A stretch of 64,000 bases of DNA. Origin: Sphagnum magellanicum (lineage: Eukaryota; Streptophyta; Sphagnopsida; Sphagnales; Sphagnaceae). This document shows positions 12,480 to 24,154 of this stretch, piece after piece (positions within the stretch are counted from its first letter, which is position 1; every line of letters starts with the position of its first letter). Where the stretch lies: positions 11,966,001 through 12,030,000 of the forward strand of contig CM038920.1 of NCBI GenBank assembly GCA_021904315.1. Direction: 5' to 3'. Under the pieces are notes generated by a model. That model did not search any database. It was not told the origin of the DNA and worked only from the letters and a program-made list of their open reading frames with translations. Made by a program: the position numbers and the translations under genes.

Positions 12480-13898
12480 CATTTAAATTTCAAAAAAGGA
12501 AAAAGAAAAAAAAGAAAAAGAAAAAAACACTTGAGGATGCCATCTTTCAAAATACTTATACCGGATAGGTACATACTACATACCTCTCCGGGAAAAGAAA
12601 AAGAAAAAGAAAACACACTAATAACAACGGCAATAAATACAGAATCTGCACAAAGCCGGCGGGCGGGAACAGACCACAGACTTGGCGAAAGTGGCGAAAC
12701 CTACTGTCGCAGCTGCCAAGGTAAACAACAAAACAAACGCCAGCCAAACCAAGTACTCTCTCTCTCCCTCTCTCCCCAACCTCCGTTTGCATATCCCAAG
12801 CTTTCTTTTCCTTTCCTGTAGTAGACTTAGTTTGTGTTATTCTCGTCGACCTCTGCCTGGATTGTTCTCTTTTGAAGCCAGCAGAATGTAGCACAAGTTT
12901 TCCATTGCTTCTTAAGTTCTCCAGTAGAGCTTTGATTATATCTCTGTTTCTTTTTTGTTCTTGATGATATAGATTTTTTTTTTTTGATCAAGTTTCTGTT
13001 GCCGGATACTTGCATCAAACTTAGGGCATGGCATTGCGTTAGCATTTTTTAGTCGATCTTATTAGATTTGAGGAGTGATCGGTTGCTCTTGTCGTGGAGT
13101 TCGTCTTGCACTCATTTACAATGTTGCAAGTTGCCGAAGTTGGGGTGATATTATTAGCTGGGTTTACAGGGTGGATCCTATCGGATTTTGGCGACGCTTT
13201 GGTGGTGTCGATGTAGAAAGTGTAGTTTGAGGTAGTTGTGAGGGGGGTGGGGGGAGGGAACGGGCGTTGTTTGTGGTTTTGAGATCTCATCGGCAGTTAG
13301 CAAAATGGCGACATCTTTTTGTTTCATTGGGCATTTTTGTTGTTGACCTAATCTGAGGTGAGGACAAAACTTTACCCGTCTTCCTCTTTCAACAATTGTC
13401 CCTTTTGTGTGTGTAAAACATGGTGGTGGTTGTTTTTTTGTCAATGTTGCTGTCGTTGTACTTGGCTTCTACGTTGTGTGGTGGAAATGTTGCGGGTGAA
13501 GCACAATGTGGAGAGGAAGTAATAGCCGTGACATGCAAACTACTGCAACTAGAACAAACAGTTATAATGCAGTGAAAAATGGAACTCCGGGCAAGTTGAT
13601 TAATGGCACTGAACGACAAAAATAGGGTGGGGATTGAAGAGGATCAAGAGAGGCAGCGTTTTGGGCCGTGGTTTGCATCAATGTGACTGGATTGACTCCA
13701 TGGAGAGACGTATTATATGGTTGCATTTTGAAGGGCAGATATGAAGTGAAAAGGAGGCCCTGTGAAACGAAGCAGAATGCAAGAATTCTGGAGTGGGGAA
13801 GGAGTTTTGTGACCTAGGGCTTAGCAATTGTGACGGTGGGGGACAGAAGCAAGGTGGAGTAGGGGAACAGACACTGTGCAGTGATTGTGCATTAGACC
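12480..13898 (+). promoter_or_regulatory. Putative promoter and 5' leader of the QWRF gene
   Basis: GC is higher than in the desert sequence. There is an A/G-rich stretch (12490-12530), a pyrimidine-rich Y-patch-like tract (12757-12778) and a possible 5'-leader splice donor 'ccaag|gtaaac' near 12720. Many upstream ATGs occur before 13899, so an unspliced leader starting here would carry several upstream frames and a leader intron is plausible. No conserved protein is encoded here. The transcription start cannot be set from sequence alone. Confidence 0.35.
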
Positions 13899-16800
13899 AT
13901 GGTTGCAGCTGTGACTTCGTCTGTTCCATCTGGTGCCCCTCTGCAGGAGCCTCAGTTACTGGAGAAGAAGACAGAGGGAGAGAATGGACATCACTTTGGG
14001 GGTCTGCCATCAGCAGAGAAAAGCAATACTGGATTGCGGAAGCTACGAAACAGGGAGATTACCTCCAGGTACAAGGCAGCTACAGTTGTCCCTACTCCCC
14101 CAGTGGCACCACCACCTGCTGTGGGCCGTAGAAACCCTTCTCCCCTCAGACAACCTTCTCCCTCCCGGCAGTCTTCTCCTGTTAGGAATCGAAGTTCTAG
14201 TGCTATGACAGTAACAACCTCTGAGGCACCTCTTCGCCATCCATCTCCAACACTAGGGCGCAGCATAAATGCACCTGATGTTCCAAAACGGGCCTTGTCT
14301 GCTGAGAGGCGGCGGCCATGGCCTGCCATCACTTCGGATGAAAAAGCAGCATCCACCAGTTCAGCAGAAGTAGCCTTGGCTAGTGTCAAGCCTCGTCCAC
14401 GAAGTGGGCGGGGACCTGAATTATGGCCATCCATGTCTGCCTCTAAGCAGACAGAGTCCAATGGGATTCCTACCAATGTCGGTAGGTTCGAGGGAAGAGA
14501 CAAGGAAGCTAGCCAGCCCTCTGATCACACCCTAAAACCTGCAGCAAATGGTGCTCACCGACCCACAGATCGATCTGCTGATCCAGCTGTAAGGTCTCCT
14601 CAACGGAAAGGTTCTCCTGTTCGCCGCCAAAGTATAGATCAAATGGAGAATGCCCGTCCTGCCACAAATTTGCACTTGAAACCTGACCAGCAAAGGTGGC
14701 CTGGCATTAGCAATGGGAAAGTGTTTGGGGGTGTGATGACTAGGAGTGTAGATCTTAGTACTGATAGGGAAAGGCCCCTGAGTCGGGCTGCTACAATTTT
14801 GGTTCATGGTCGACCTGGGACTCCTTCCTCTCGAACTGCTAGGCCCACTGCCTCTCAAAGCTTCAATAGATCTGTCAATGAAGGCCACACACTGCCAGTG
14901 GGCCAAGCAGTTCCTCGACGAAATCCCACACCCACCAGAGGCAGGGTGGTGCCAGATACTGGTGCTCGTGAGGCTGTGGTCCATACTGCTGATGCTGCAC
15001 AACAGAGTCGTTCAACAACAGGAAATTCCACACCTAGCAGAGGCAGGATGGAGCCAGATACTGGTGGTTGTGATACCGCAGCTCATGCTACTGATGGTGC
15101 ACAACAGAGTCATTCAACTACAGGACTTGCCACTAACCATGTAAGGCAATTATCCCAGGATTCTGTGGCAACTTTGGACTCTTGTATTATGCCATGTGAT
15201 AATATGTCAGATACAGAAAGTGTATCCTCTGGAGGCTCTGGACCAGGTTGTAGGGGGCCTGGTCGGGGTACTACTGTTCCAGCTCGTGTATGGCAAGATA
15301 CAAGCAATAGATTGCGGAGGTTCTCTGAGGGAGACAGAACGCGTTCATCAGAGCCTGATCTTGCAGCAGGTGGTGCCCAAGGAGTGAAGGCAGTCCGTCG
15401 CAGCAGGGTTGTGCCAATTGGATCCCAACAGTCACCAATTAGTACAGAAAGTATGTCTGGAAACATGACATCAGGATGGTCATTGTCTACAGGACGGGTG
15501 ATGAGCAACCCTGGGTCAATTCCACAACTGCCTTTGTCTCCCCAACAGACAAAGGGGTCTTCATCTCTCTTGAGAGGGTTGCCAAGTCCACAGAGAACAA
15601 GGCCTGTATCTGGAACAATGGCCATTTCAGGTACTGCTCGAAATTTAGGAGGTATGATCATGAATTTTGGATTTGATGGACGGAGTAGGGGGAAAAAGGC
15701 ATTGACTCAGCAAGAGGAGGCTCAGGTCCTGCGCATTTTCCACAACCGCTGGCTGCAATGGCGATTTGTGAATGCACGTGCTGAAGCAGTAATGAGTGCT
15801 CAAAAGTCAGCTGCTGAGGTGTGTACTATACTTGAACAATGTTCACACTTTTCCATTAGCACCACCCTGCAACCTCAATTTGCAGTGCCCATATTTCTGG
15901 ACCTCCCCTGTCCTTCAATGACTGTGAGTTGTGATTAGCCTTATTGGTTTCTCTCATGTAAGGTGATGCACCTTTCCAATGAGGCATCAAGGGCCTCACT
16001 TGCACTTACAAGGTTGCTGTGGCAAACTGCATTCACTGTGTTCATTTCATTCCTGGCAAATCTCAGGTTGCCCCTGAAGGGACTTAGTGTCAAAATGTGT
16101 TTTGCTGCTTATCAAATCATTGGAGTTGTGTGGCACTGATGTTGGCCATGGAGCACATGAAGCTTTTTTTTCAATGTACATCTCTATGTGTGTTTGAACA
16201 CTAGCATGTTTGTTGCAATTATCACTGTGGTGTTATTCAAGTTTTTTTGTTATATCTATACCACATCTGTGTGCAAATGTTCCATTGCAATATGTTGTCA
16301 ACAGAAATCAGATTGCTCTCTGTCTGGATTCAATATAGAGGCTGAAGAGAGGAAAAAAATTTCGTTTCTTGACATTCCTCTCTGGTTCAAATGTAAGGAG
16401 GATGTGTAAGCCAGGGTTTGCTTGGGAAGAAGGAGATTTTTGGTTACTATTGAGCCTGGCTCAGTTAATGTCACATTCTACAGATTCCATTTACTTGATG
16501 TGAACAAGTGATTTGGAAGTTTTCAATCTCTTTTCATGGGTATGAACTTTCTTTCACAAATCAAAAGCTTTTACTGTTTCTGAGCAATCCTGCTCCAATT
16601 TGTGCAGAGGTCACTTTACAATGTGTGGATCAAGACCTCTGAATTGCGGAGATCTGTAGCCATGCAACGTATTAAACTTCAGCAAGCCAGGCAGGCTCAC
16701 AAGCTGCGTTCCATATTATCAACACATGTAAGTTCTTAGGTTTAGCCATTATTTCTGTTACTTCCATCATGTGCAGGATTGAGTTGTGCAGTGAGAAGCA

Positions 16801-18241
16801 ATCTAAAGTTTTTTCTAGTTTTTGTATCATCCATCAACTGCACTAACCAACTGAGTCTAAGTACTCATTCTACCAGAAAAACTGCTATGGAAGTCGTTAC
16901 AAATGTATGTGCGTGTCCAGATTAAATAACGTATGGTGTAGGAAATTCCTTTGAAAGCACACCAGTTCCATATGGTTAAGTGTCTCCTTTGTATGTTTCA
17001 CCTAACACTGAATTTGGTTAGGTTCAGCATCCGCCTAAACAGTATATATCTTATCTGATGATGCCATTGGTTTTTGTCTTGGCAGGCAGCACATCTGGAA
17101 AATTGGGAAGCTCTAGAGGAAGAGCACTCAAGTGCATTGAGTGGAGCCATGGAGGCACTGGAAGCTGCTATCTTGAGAGTTCCTGTAACTGGAGGTGCTA
17201 AGGTATGTAGAAACTTCACTATGATGACTTAACCAAGCACCATGCTACTACTTACAAGATGAGTGGCTAGACTCAAAACTTCACTCTTCCTCTTACAGGC
17301 AATCTATCAATTGCAGTGGACCACACCGAACACATGGTTAAGGTGCCTCTGGTAATCAAGTCTCTTACAAGAACATCTATAATGAATCACATTGGGAGAT
17401 ATGTGTTTGCAAGTTGTCCATTTCTGGGTAAACCCAGCACAATATTACATTGGATAGGAGGCTTCCCTGTGTAGCAACCATGCATGTTGCAAAACTCTGT
17501 GCAAAACAAATTGTATAACATATTTTATGGTTGTTTGGAGATTGTGTAAGTAACACTCCTTGTAGAAGGAGATTCATATGATGATATCTTGATGGATTGC
17601 TCTTGGATTGTGCACCTTAATGAAGGCCTGTTGCTGTGATGTACTTCCAGGCGGATGTGAATGCTGTAGGAGAAGCACTTGGATCAGCTGTAGATGTACT
17701 GAATGCTGTGGATTTGTCTGTAACATCATTGTCACCCAAGGTAATATATTTGTTTGGATCATTTAGGAGCCAGCTGTAATCATATTGTAGGCAAAGAACA
17801 AGAAGAAGGTTTTGTATTTAGGCTTATGAAGTTGGGTATGGGACCATGGTAGTGCTGGGAAATTAACTCAGGGTGTTTGCCTTAGCAGGCAGATAATATG
17901 GACATGCTATTATCTCAACTTGCAAAGACTGCAGCTCAGGAGCGGGCCCTTCTGGAAGAGTGTGGGGACCTTTTGTCTGTTGCCACTTCTCTAGAGGTAC
18001 TGAACACATGCATTTGATTCTGCACAGTCAGTTGGCAGGGGAACCTCAAGATTGGGCTAAAGGAACTTGTCGAATGAGTAGTTTCCAATGACCCAACTTG
18101 GAAACTCTTTGAGGCAGACATGGATATTGATAAGTTGGATGTCATGGTCGTGTGATCAAGCAGGTAGAGGAGCGCAGTTTGCGTACACAATTAATTCAGC
18201 TTGAATCTGAAAAAGGACGGGCCTCAGCAACTTGGCCATGA
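13899..18241 (+). CDS. QWRF motif-containing protein (augmin subunit 8 / EDE1 / SCO3 family)
   Basis: Plant-specific microtubule-associated family. Arabidopsis AUG8 and EDE1 act with the augmin complex in branching microtubule nucleation and spindle/phragmoplast organisation. Six exons: 13899-15818, 16608-16727, 17086-17202, 17651-17740, 17889-17996, 18164-18241. All introns are GT-AG and phase 0, giving 810 residues plus TGA. The start is chosen because MVAA opens many family members and REITSRY (52-58) follows. The N-terminal 590 residues are Ser/Pro/Arg-rich and basic (SP repeats 77-97; WP motifs such as RRRPWP and QQRWP), as in the microtubule-binding half. QWRF is Q620-F623, followed by NARAEAV. 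Exons 2-6 encode the conserved helical C-terminus (RSLYNVW, ENWEALEEEHSSALSGA, LRTQLIQLESEKGRA). Reading through the first donor would instead stop at 15938. A 34-residue tandem duplication sits at 342-409. Function is inferred from family. Confidence 0.93.
14922..15125 (+). repeat. In-frame 102-bp tandem duplication inside the QWRF gene
   Basis: Residues 342-375 and 376-409 are two 34-residue copies (N-P/S-TPTRGR-type start, PDTG centre, AQQSR/HSTTG end). They lie in the disordered Ser/Arg-rich half before the QWRF domain. The copies have diverged at several positions, so the duplication is not recent, and the frame is kept. Confidence 0.8.
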
Positions 18242-19900
18242 TTGGTAGGACAATGACACCCAACCATGCATGGCTGTTCACACCCTGAAGAAGGATGTGG
18301 CTTTGATTTGGTGTGGACCCAGCATGCCATTTTTGGGCAGCAAATCCTAACTCTGGAAGACAATACTGCCTCCCCCCTCCTGGAGTGGAGAGAGCTCCTC
18401 TGGAGCTTCAGCAAGTCTGAGTTGCCCATGCTGTAGAGGGAGATGGCGGGTTAGCAGATCTAGGAATTGCACAGCACATCAAGCAGAGGGGGGGAGCTTT
18501 GCACCTATGTTGAGTGGCTACTTACAAATTGCCCATACCACAGGTTAAGACTATCATTCTGGGCTTGCTCCTTTCCTAGTAAATTGATACTTGCTCATTT
18601 TGGAGCATAGCAATGTAACATAGCTTGCCAAAACAAAGCTGGCCCTTGCCTGGCCTAGGCCCCCCCAACCCCCCATTTGGTACATGTACATGCGGTTGTT
18701 TTCTGTGTCTTGTCAGTGTCTGAGTCTTCAAGGCAGTACCCCTATCTCAGATCAGAGAGATATGCATGACAGATTAGGGAAGGCCAGGCCCTGGAAGGTG
18801 AGTTCTCTGTAATCAAGGGTGTCAGAACGCATATGGCTCAATCTGTATTATCTGCCACATTCACCATTTCCAGTTTCATGCACCCTGTTGAGAGATCTAT
18901 ATTGATCTATACCCCATGCTTTCTTTGCATCTCTCTGCATCTTCTCCAAGATTTCTCACCACAATTCTTTCATGTCTGGTTGTCTTTCTTATTACACCAT
19001 ACCACCCCCCATTCTCCTCGGAAATCTTCCATATCTGTTTGGCAAATTACTGCCTTCCCCTACTGGCCTGGCCGCCCCCACAATTCTCGATTACATCTTT
19101 GTAATAAAGCACAACAGTTGAATGAAAGGCGAATTTGTGCAGACTGAAGAAGATGCGTGGCATGGTGATGAAGGTGTCAAGAGTAGCTACTGACAGTCAG
19201 TAGTCTGGGTACTTACCCGGCCAAAACGTTCTAAGCTTCACTCCAACTTGCATGATGATCACGGTCTCTTCCCATTTTATTTTTCCTTTGAGTTGAAGCA
19301 CGCCGTGGTAAACCCTAAATCCCGTGTCAACTGAAACAAGAAGACAAGCGCCGTGAGTTACGGACACAGAGGTCAAATCCTATCCTTAAAGCAAGAAATA
19401 AAGCCACCGCGTGTCGTGTCGAATGCTGATCCCCAAAGCACTGCTCGTTCCTTTGTTCTAGCTCTAGTGTACGTTAAGTACCTAAACCCTATCCCCCGCC
19501 CCATGTTTCGTATGTCAGTGATAGGTACATTCTGTGTCCTCAAAAAATGCAATTGCGTGGCAGATCTTGTGAGGATCAAAATGGTGTACGCAAATTGCGC
19601 AGTTTTAAAATTTCCTCCCCGGCTTTTGTTGGTTGCTCAAAGTTCTAACCTACATGCAAAGTGGAAGTGCTGTTTCTTTGGTTGCATCTTTCTGCGATCC
19701 ATGGATGACACGGTTTTTTAGGTGCGAAAATTAGGGCTTTTTATGATGATGGAACCACATGGTCGTTGTTGGTGAGGGATTCGTTGGAGGAGTATTGATT
19801 GCCTTCCTTCACCAGGAGATCCTGAGAAGGAGCATTCCTGAGGAAGAAGATTTACCCGATTTTTTAAGAAAATTAGTCCCCGGATGTGTATTTGAAGAAT
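18242..19900. other. Spacer between the two genes (3' UTR and upstream region)
   Basis: Holds the 3' end of the QWRF transcript and sequence upstream of the NYN gene. Open frames at 18833-19147 and 19353-19721 have no recognisable domains, and their composition does not suggest coding. No clear polyadenylation signal or terminator is assigned. Confidence 0.5.
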
Positions 19901-19905
19901 TTTTT

Positions 19906-19942
19906 AAGTGCGGGCGAGCGGGCGAGCGGGCGGGCGGGCAGG
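19906..19942. repeat. GC-rich GCGGGCGAG-type short tandem repeat
   Basis: Repeated gcgggcgag/gcgggcggg units form the most GC-rich patch in the window. It lies about 340 bp upstream of the NYN gene's start codon, just before a GA microsatellite. Confidence 0.7.
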
Positions 19943-19962
19943 GGATTCTGGTGGTGCTTTGT

Positions 19963-19964
<2 letters not shown>

Positions 19965-19996
<32 letters not shown>
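19965..19996. repeat. (GA)n microsatellite upstream of the NYN gene
   Basis: About sixteen AG/GA units. GA/CT tracts are frequent in plant 5' leaders and promoters. Position and GC context suggest it belongs to the NYN gene's promoter or leader. Confidence 0.85.
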
Positions 19997-20000
<4 letters not shown>

Positions 20001-20282
20001 GGGTTTGGGAAAGCAGTTCGTGAAAGGATTTTCGGAGGATTGCTTTTGATAGAATAGTAGATTGCAAGAGCTGGTTTTGGAAAGGAATGGCGTGATGAGA
20101 TTGGAGAGCAGTGTCGTGAATGATGGGCTCGAGAGAGACAGATGCTTAAAGTGTACCTCCTATATGATGCGAGAATTCGGATGCTGCGCTACCGTAGACT
20201 AGTATTCTAAAATCTGCTGGAGAGAGCACTGTGTAAGGGAATGTAGGAGACGAAGGGAAACCACTGACAACGGGGGACCAAT

Positions 20283-23200
20283 ATGCTGGCGTTTGAACCT
20301 GCTCCGATTTTGCTTCTGTCTTATCGGCCCCCTGCTTACCATCATTGTCGCAGTGGACTCCCGATGCGTGCTTCCAGCCAGCATTCTAATGTATGTTAGT
20401 CCCCCTTTCCTGCACTTCTCTTGACGTTTGCTGTCGGCTAATGGCTATTGCCGCCAGAAAAGAAGTTCAGGACAGAATCAACAGCATATTGCTATCATAA
20501 GGCTTGCAAACTCCTTCTGTATAGGAGAGAGTCTGTAAGGCATGAGCTTCGTCTTTGGATCTCCTTTGCCCATTTCATGCAGGATCACTTGTGTCCCTGG
20601 CCTTTCATAAACTTACATGGCCTTTTATGAATCACATGGCTCAGATGCTGAATCTTCTAACAAAGGTCCAGGTTGAAGAACAATTCTGTTACTAATTCTT
20701 GCCTACTGTTATAATGGATGCTGCTACAGTGGTCCACAATTATTTTGGAGGAGAGGAACATCATAGTTGTGATTGACCAGAAATCTGATTGACATGGAAT
20801 TGTACTACTATTGAATGCAAGACCTGTCTGTGTGTTTGAAACTTGAAATTTCATCACATTGTTGTTTGTGCAACACGCAAGTGTGTCATTGTGTTCTAGT
20901 TTCATGATTCTATTGAAACCACTGCAATCTGTGCACTTGTTTGCAGGACCCTGAGCCTGTGGCACCAAGAATCACTTCCAATGTGAAGCGCAATCTGCAA
21001 CTTCTGAAGCTTTTCAGGGTGATGTTTTTACTAATGCTGCAGTTGATTGACATACTGCTGTTTACATTAGCAATCTTGAGCCCTTTTATCTATTCATAAT
21101 GGAAAGTCTATTCAAAGGTGCGCAGCTCTAATGAGATGTCTCTGGTGTCTCTGGTGAACACATCAGAATACTGGGCAAAGCAGAAAGGAAGCTTTTTGCA
21201 AATGTCAATCAGGTTAGCTGATGAGTAACTGATTAATCTTGTTGTGGTGGCAAAGTTCTATCTCTGTCAGTCTGTCAGTCTGAGATATGATGTTTTTTGC
21301 TGCTAGGAATTTGCAAAGAAGGAGTCTAGCTCACCACGTCCAACCACGAGCTACCGAAAAAAGAAGACTGATAAGCAGGATCTGCCTGATGATGTTGATA
21401 CATATGAGGACCCTACAACCAGGCTCTATCAGTACGTAAATGGGAGCTCCCACTTCACTCTGATCTTCTGTTGAAGAGATCTTCCACTGAAGGGTGATGA
21501 ATGGTGTCGTAGTGTAGAGTCACTGCAGGTCCTGTAAACAAGGAATCACATGTCTCCATATTTCCTGACAGATGTTCTATGAATGGCTTTGTGGATCCAT
21601 GAAACAAACTCTTGCCCTCTGCTTAAAGCAACTAATTCTCATGTTGTTGACAACCATAATGACTGACTTCGGTTTTTCTGGAAGCAATTAGTATGCTGAA
21701 TTTCAATACTTCAGCAAGGGCACAATTTGCTGAGGACAATAAGCTGTTTGGAGGAGTTTTGTTGGAAAGAATCTTGTGTGCATTGCCCAGAAGTCTGTGC
21801 AAATGTTTCATGTTATTAAACAAACATCTGCATCCTGATAGAAATTTAGGATGCAGATGTTTTGCCTGAAATTATGGGCTGATTGTTGTAATTCATCCAC
21901 ACCCACCATCAGGAGCTGATGAAGTCAGTGGGTACTCATGGCAACTAGTGAGCATTAGTTGTGATGAGGGTAATTGTGTGACACTTTGTGAGCAACTCCC
22001 AGAAGGTTGTGACCTCACTAATTGTAATGCTACCTTCAAAGTATTGTTGGGCAGATTTCTCTGCAATCTCTTAGATATGTGTTATCATCGTTGCCACAAA
22101 CGAATCTGTAACCATGATCAGAAGATGGAGCAACTTGATAATTATATCTGGTCTCTGCATCCATGTGTCTTCTTGTTACAGCACCGATGATGGATTTGAG
22201 TTGGCAAGGCCAGTGCTGCTAGTGGATGGTTACAACATGTGTGGCTTCTGGCCTAAATTGAAGAAATATTTCTCACGTGGTGATCTCGAAGGTGCACGTG
22301 ACAAGCTTATCAACGAACTTATCACTTTTACCCATATTCGAGGTGCAGCCCAGAAAGGGAGCCTCGTTTCTTGTATCCACAGTTCTTGATGATATCCTTG
22401 ATGTGTTCATCTCGGGTATTCTCCTTCCTTGCAGTGCAATTTTAATCTGATGATCTTGGATGTCACACTGGTTCTTGTGCACTGAATTTTTCATCACTTG
22501 GTTGCAGGTGTGAAAGTAGTTGTTGTTTTCGATGCCACAATGTCTGGGCTACCTAACCACAAGGAAGCAGTGAATAGGTGAGCTCAGTTTGTCTGCATGC
22601 AGGCTGGTTCTTTCCAAGTACTTGCAGTTACCCTCCCTCTTATCATGATGAATTAAAAATGTCGAGTGTTTGTGTGTTCTGTGTCAAACCTGGTTACCCA
22701 GTTTCTTGCTCATGCCTCTTAAGTTATGGAAATTATAGCTCCAGGAACAATTGATGCACATTTGGACACCTGTCTTTCTATGAGTTGTGGTCAGCTTGGA
22801 GTTTGCTCAAGAGGAGGCTGTACACTTTCCCAAAATTAAGATGTAAGCTTCATTTTCACATGTTATATGCACAGATCCTCATGTACTGAAATCATGCATG
22901 GGGAATGTGGCATGCTGGGCGACAGTGTGGATGTTGTTTATGCAGCAACTTCTGATTCAGATTCCTGGATTGAGAGGGAGGTAAGTTTTACCATTCCCAA
23001 TAGAAAATCCTGCAGGATTGTCTATTTGATCACATTATGAGTGCTCTAAAGGCTCACAGTAGGTGCATAAGAGAGGATCCGTTCTTGGTGCTTCTTTGTT
23101 CTATAGCTGTCATCATTACCAGGAGCTGAAGTGGAAGTTACAGTGGGTGTGGACAGGTGTTATTGTTAAGGTCAGATGGGTGTCCAAAGGTATGGGTGGC

Positions 23201-24154
23201 AACATCAGATAGTTTTCATCAGCAGGCTGCCCATGGCTCGGTTTGTGAACTCCTTACATTTAGTTTTAAATAAAGGTTTGCTTTGAAAGACCTAAATCTA
23301 TAGTTGCAAGCAGTTTCCAGCTTGGGACTCATTATTGACAAATCTGTAATTTTGCATGTATTTCTGTTATATTCATGGGGATGCTGCCTTAGCTCTGCAA
23401 TATTACATTTGTGAAAAGATGATTCATAACCACTATCACTTGAACATTCTGTGTCTTAGGATCTGATAAAAATACTCTCCATGCAGGGTGCATATGTTTG
23501 GAACTGCAAAACACTTATTTCTGAGGTACTGTCTGCTCATGTGGCTTCTTTTTGTTAGTAGCCTTGTCCCAGTTTGCTAGGGTTCAATTATCAGCAACTG
23601 CAAATGACTTTTGCAAGATGTTCAATTTCCAGGCAACTGATGGGACTTCAGTTTTTACTTAGCTATGAAGAGGCATCCAAGTTGATGCTCTGTTGTCTCT
23701 TGCATAACTAAGAAAGCTTATGCTGATGGCTAGATCAAAGATGCCAAGAAGCAGCTGCAGGCACTGCTGCATGATGACTCGTATGTAAAACCTTTACCTT
23801 GCCTTACACTTGCAAATTATTACTATCCCCTGTAGCACAATGTTAATGAATCTCCATTGTCACTGACTTTTTGTCTCTGCAGTCATTTATTGCTGAATTC
23901 CTTTGTGTGGATCATGCTGATGAAACTGTTATAAAGGTTTTTTGTGGATGTAAGTGTCTTCTCCACTCTGCAAGCCCAAAGTGTGACATTCCATCATATC
24001 AGCCTTGATGATGATCTTGGAGAGGTTGATGGTGTTGGATGTTAATAGCATGTACTCAACAAAAGGCAAACTTTTGGAGCACAACTTGGATCCAGAGGTA
24101 CGGGATGCTCTACAGGCTTTAAAGCACAAGTTGGCCCAGGTTGAACGCAGCTAA
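20283..24154 (+). CDS. YacP-like NYN-domain protein, probably plastid-targeted
   Basis: Plant homologue of bacterial YacP/Rae1, a ribosome-associated endoribonuclease of the NYN (PIN-like) fold. Proposed exons: 20283-20390, 20947-21018, 21307-21435, 22182-22342, 22508-22577, 22875-22980 (or 22926-22980), 23157-23240, 23487-23525, 23734-23780, 24049-24154 (TAA). About 290-306 residues. Exon 1 is a 36-residue, hydroxylated/basic, transit-peptide-like N-terminus. Next come PRITSNVKRNLQLLKLF, then TTSYRKKK. NYN motifs follow: LLVDGYNMCG, VVVFDATMSG, SDSWIERE and CPKVWVATSDSFHQQAAHG. The C-terminus is GKLLEHNLDPEVRDAL. The acidic residues expected for metal binding are present. Problem: the exon 3 donor (TAC|gtaaat) and exon 4 acceptor (ttacag|CACCG) leave a one-base frame conflict. 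A weaker acceptor before 22201 would restore frame. Exon 6 has two phase-compatible acceptors. Gene identity is firm; exact borders and whether the copy is intact are not. Confidence 0.8.

Noticed and set aside
13991..14503. 170-codon open frame on the minus strand inside the QWRF gene
   Set aside because: Antisense shadow of exon 1; the + strand frame matches a known family and has consistent splice phases.
15110..15661. 183-codon minus-strand frame
   Set aside because: Also a shadow of QWRF exon 1, with no recognisable domain.
15819..15938. Extension of the QWRF first exon to a stop at 15938
   Set aside because: A canonical donor at 15819 joins in phase to exon 2, which carries the conserved continuation of the domain.
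21116..21212. Possible extra NYN exon (VRSSNEMSLVSLVNTSEYWAK)
   Set aside because: Splicing exon 2 directly to 21307 keeps phase and gives the family order (...LKLFR then EFAKK...); this block has no counterpart.
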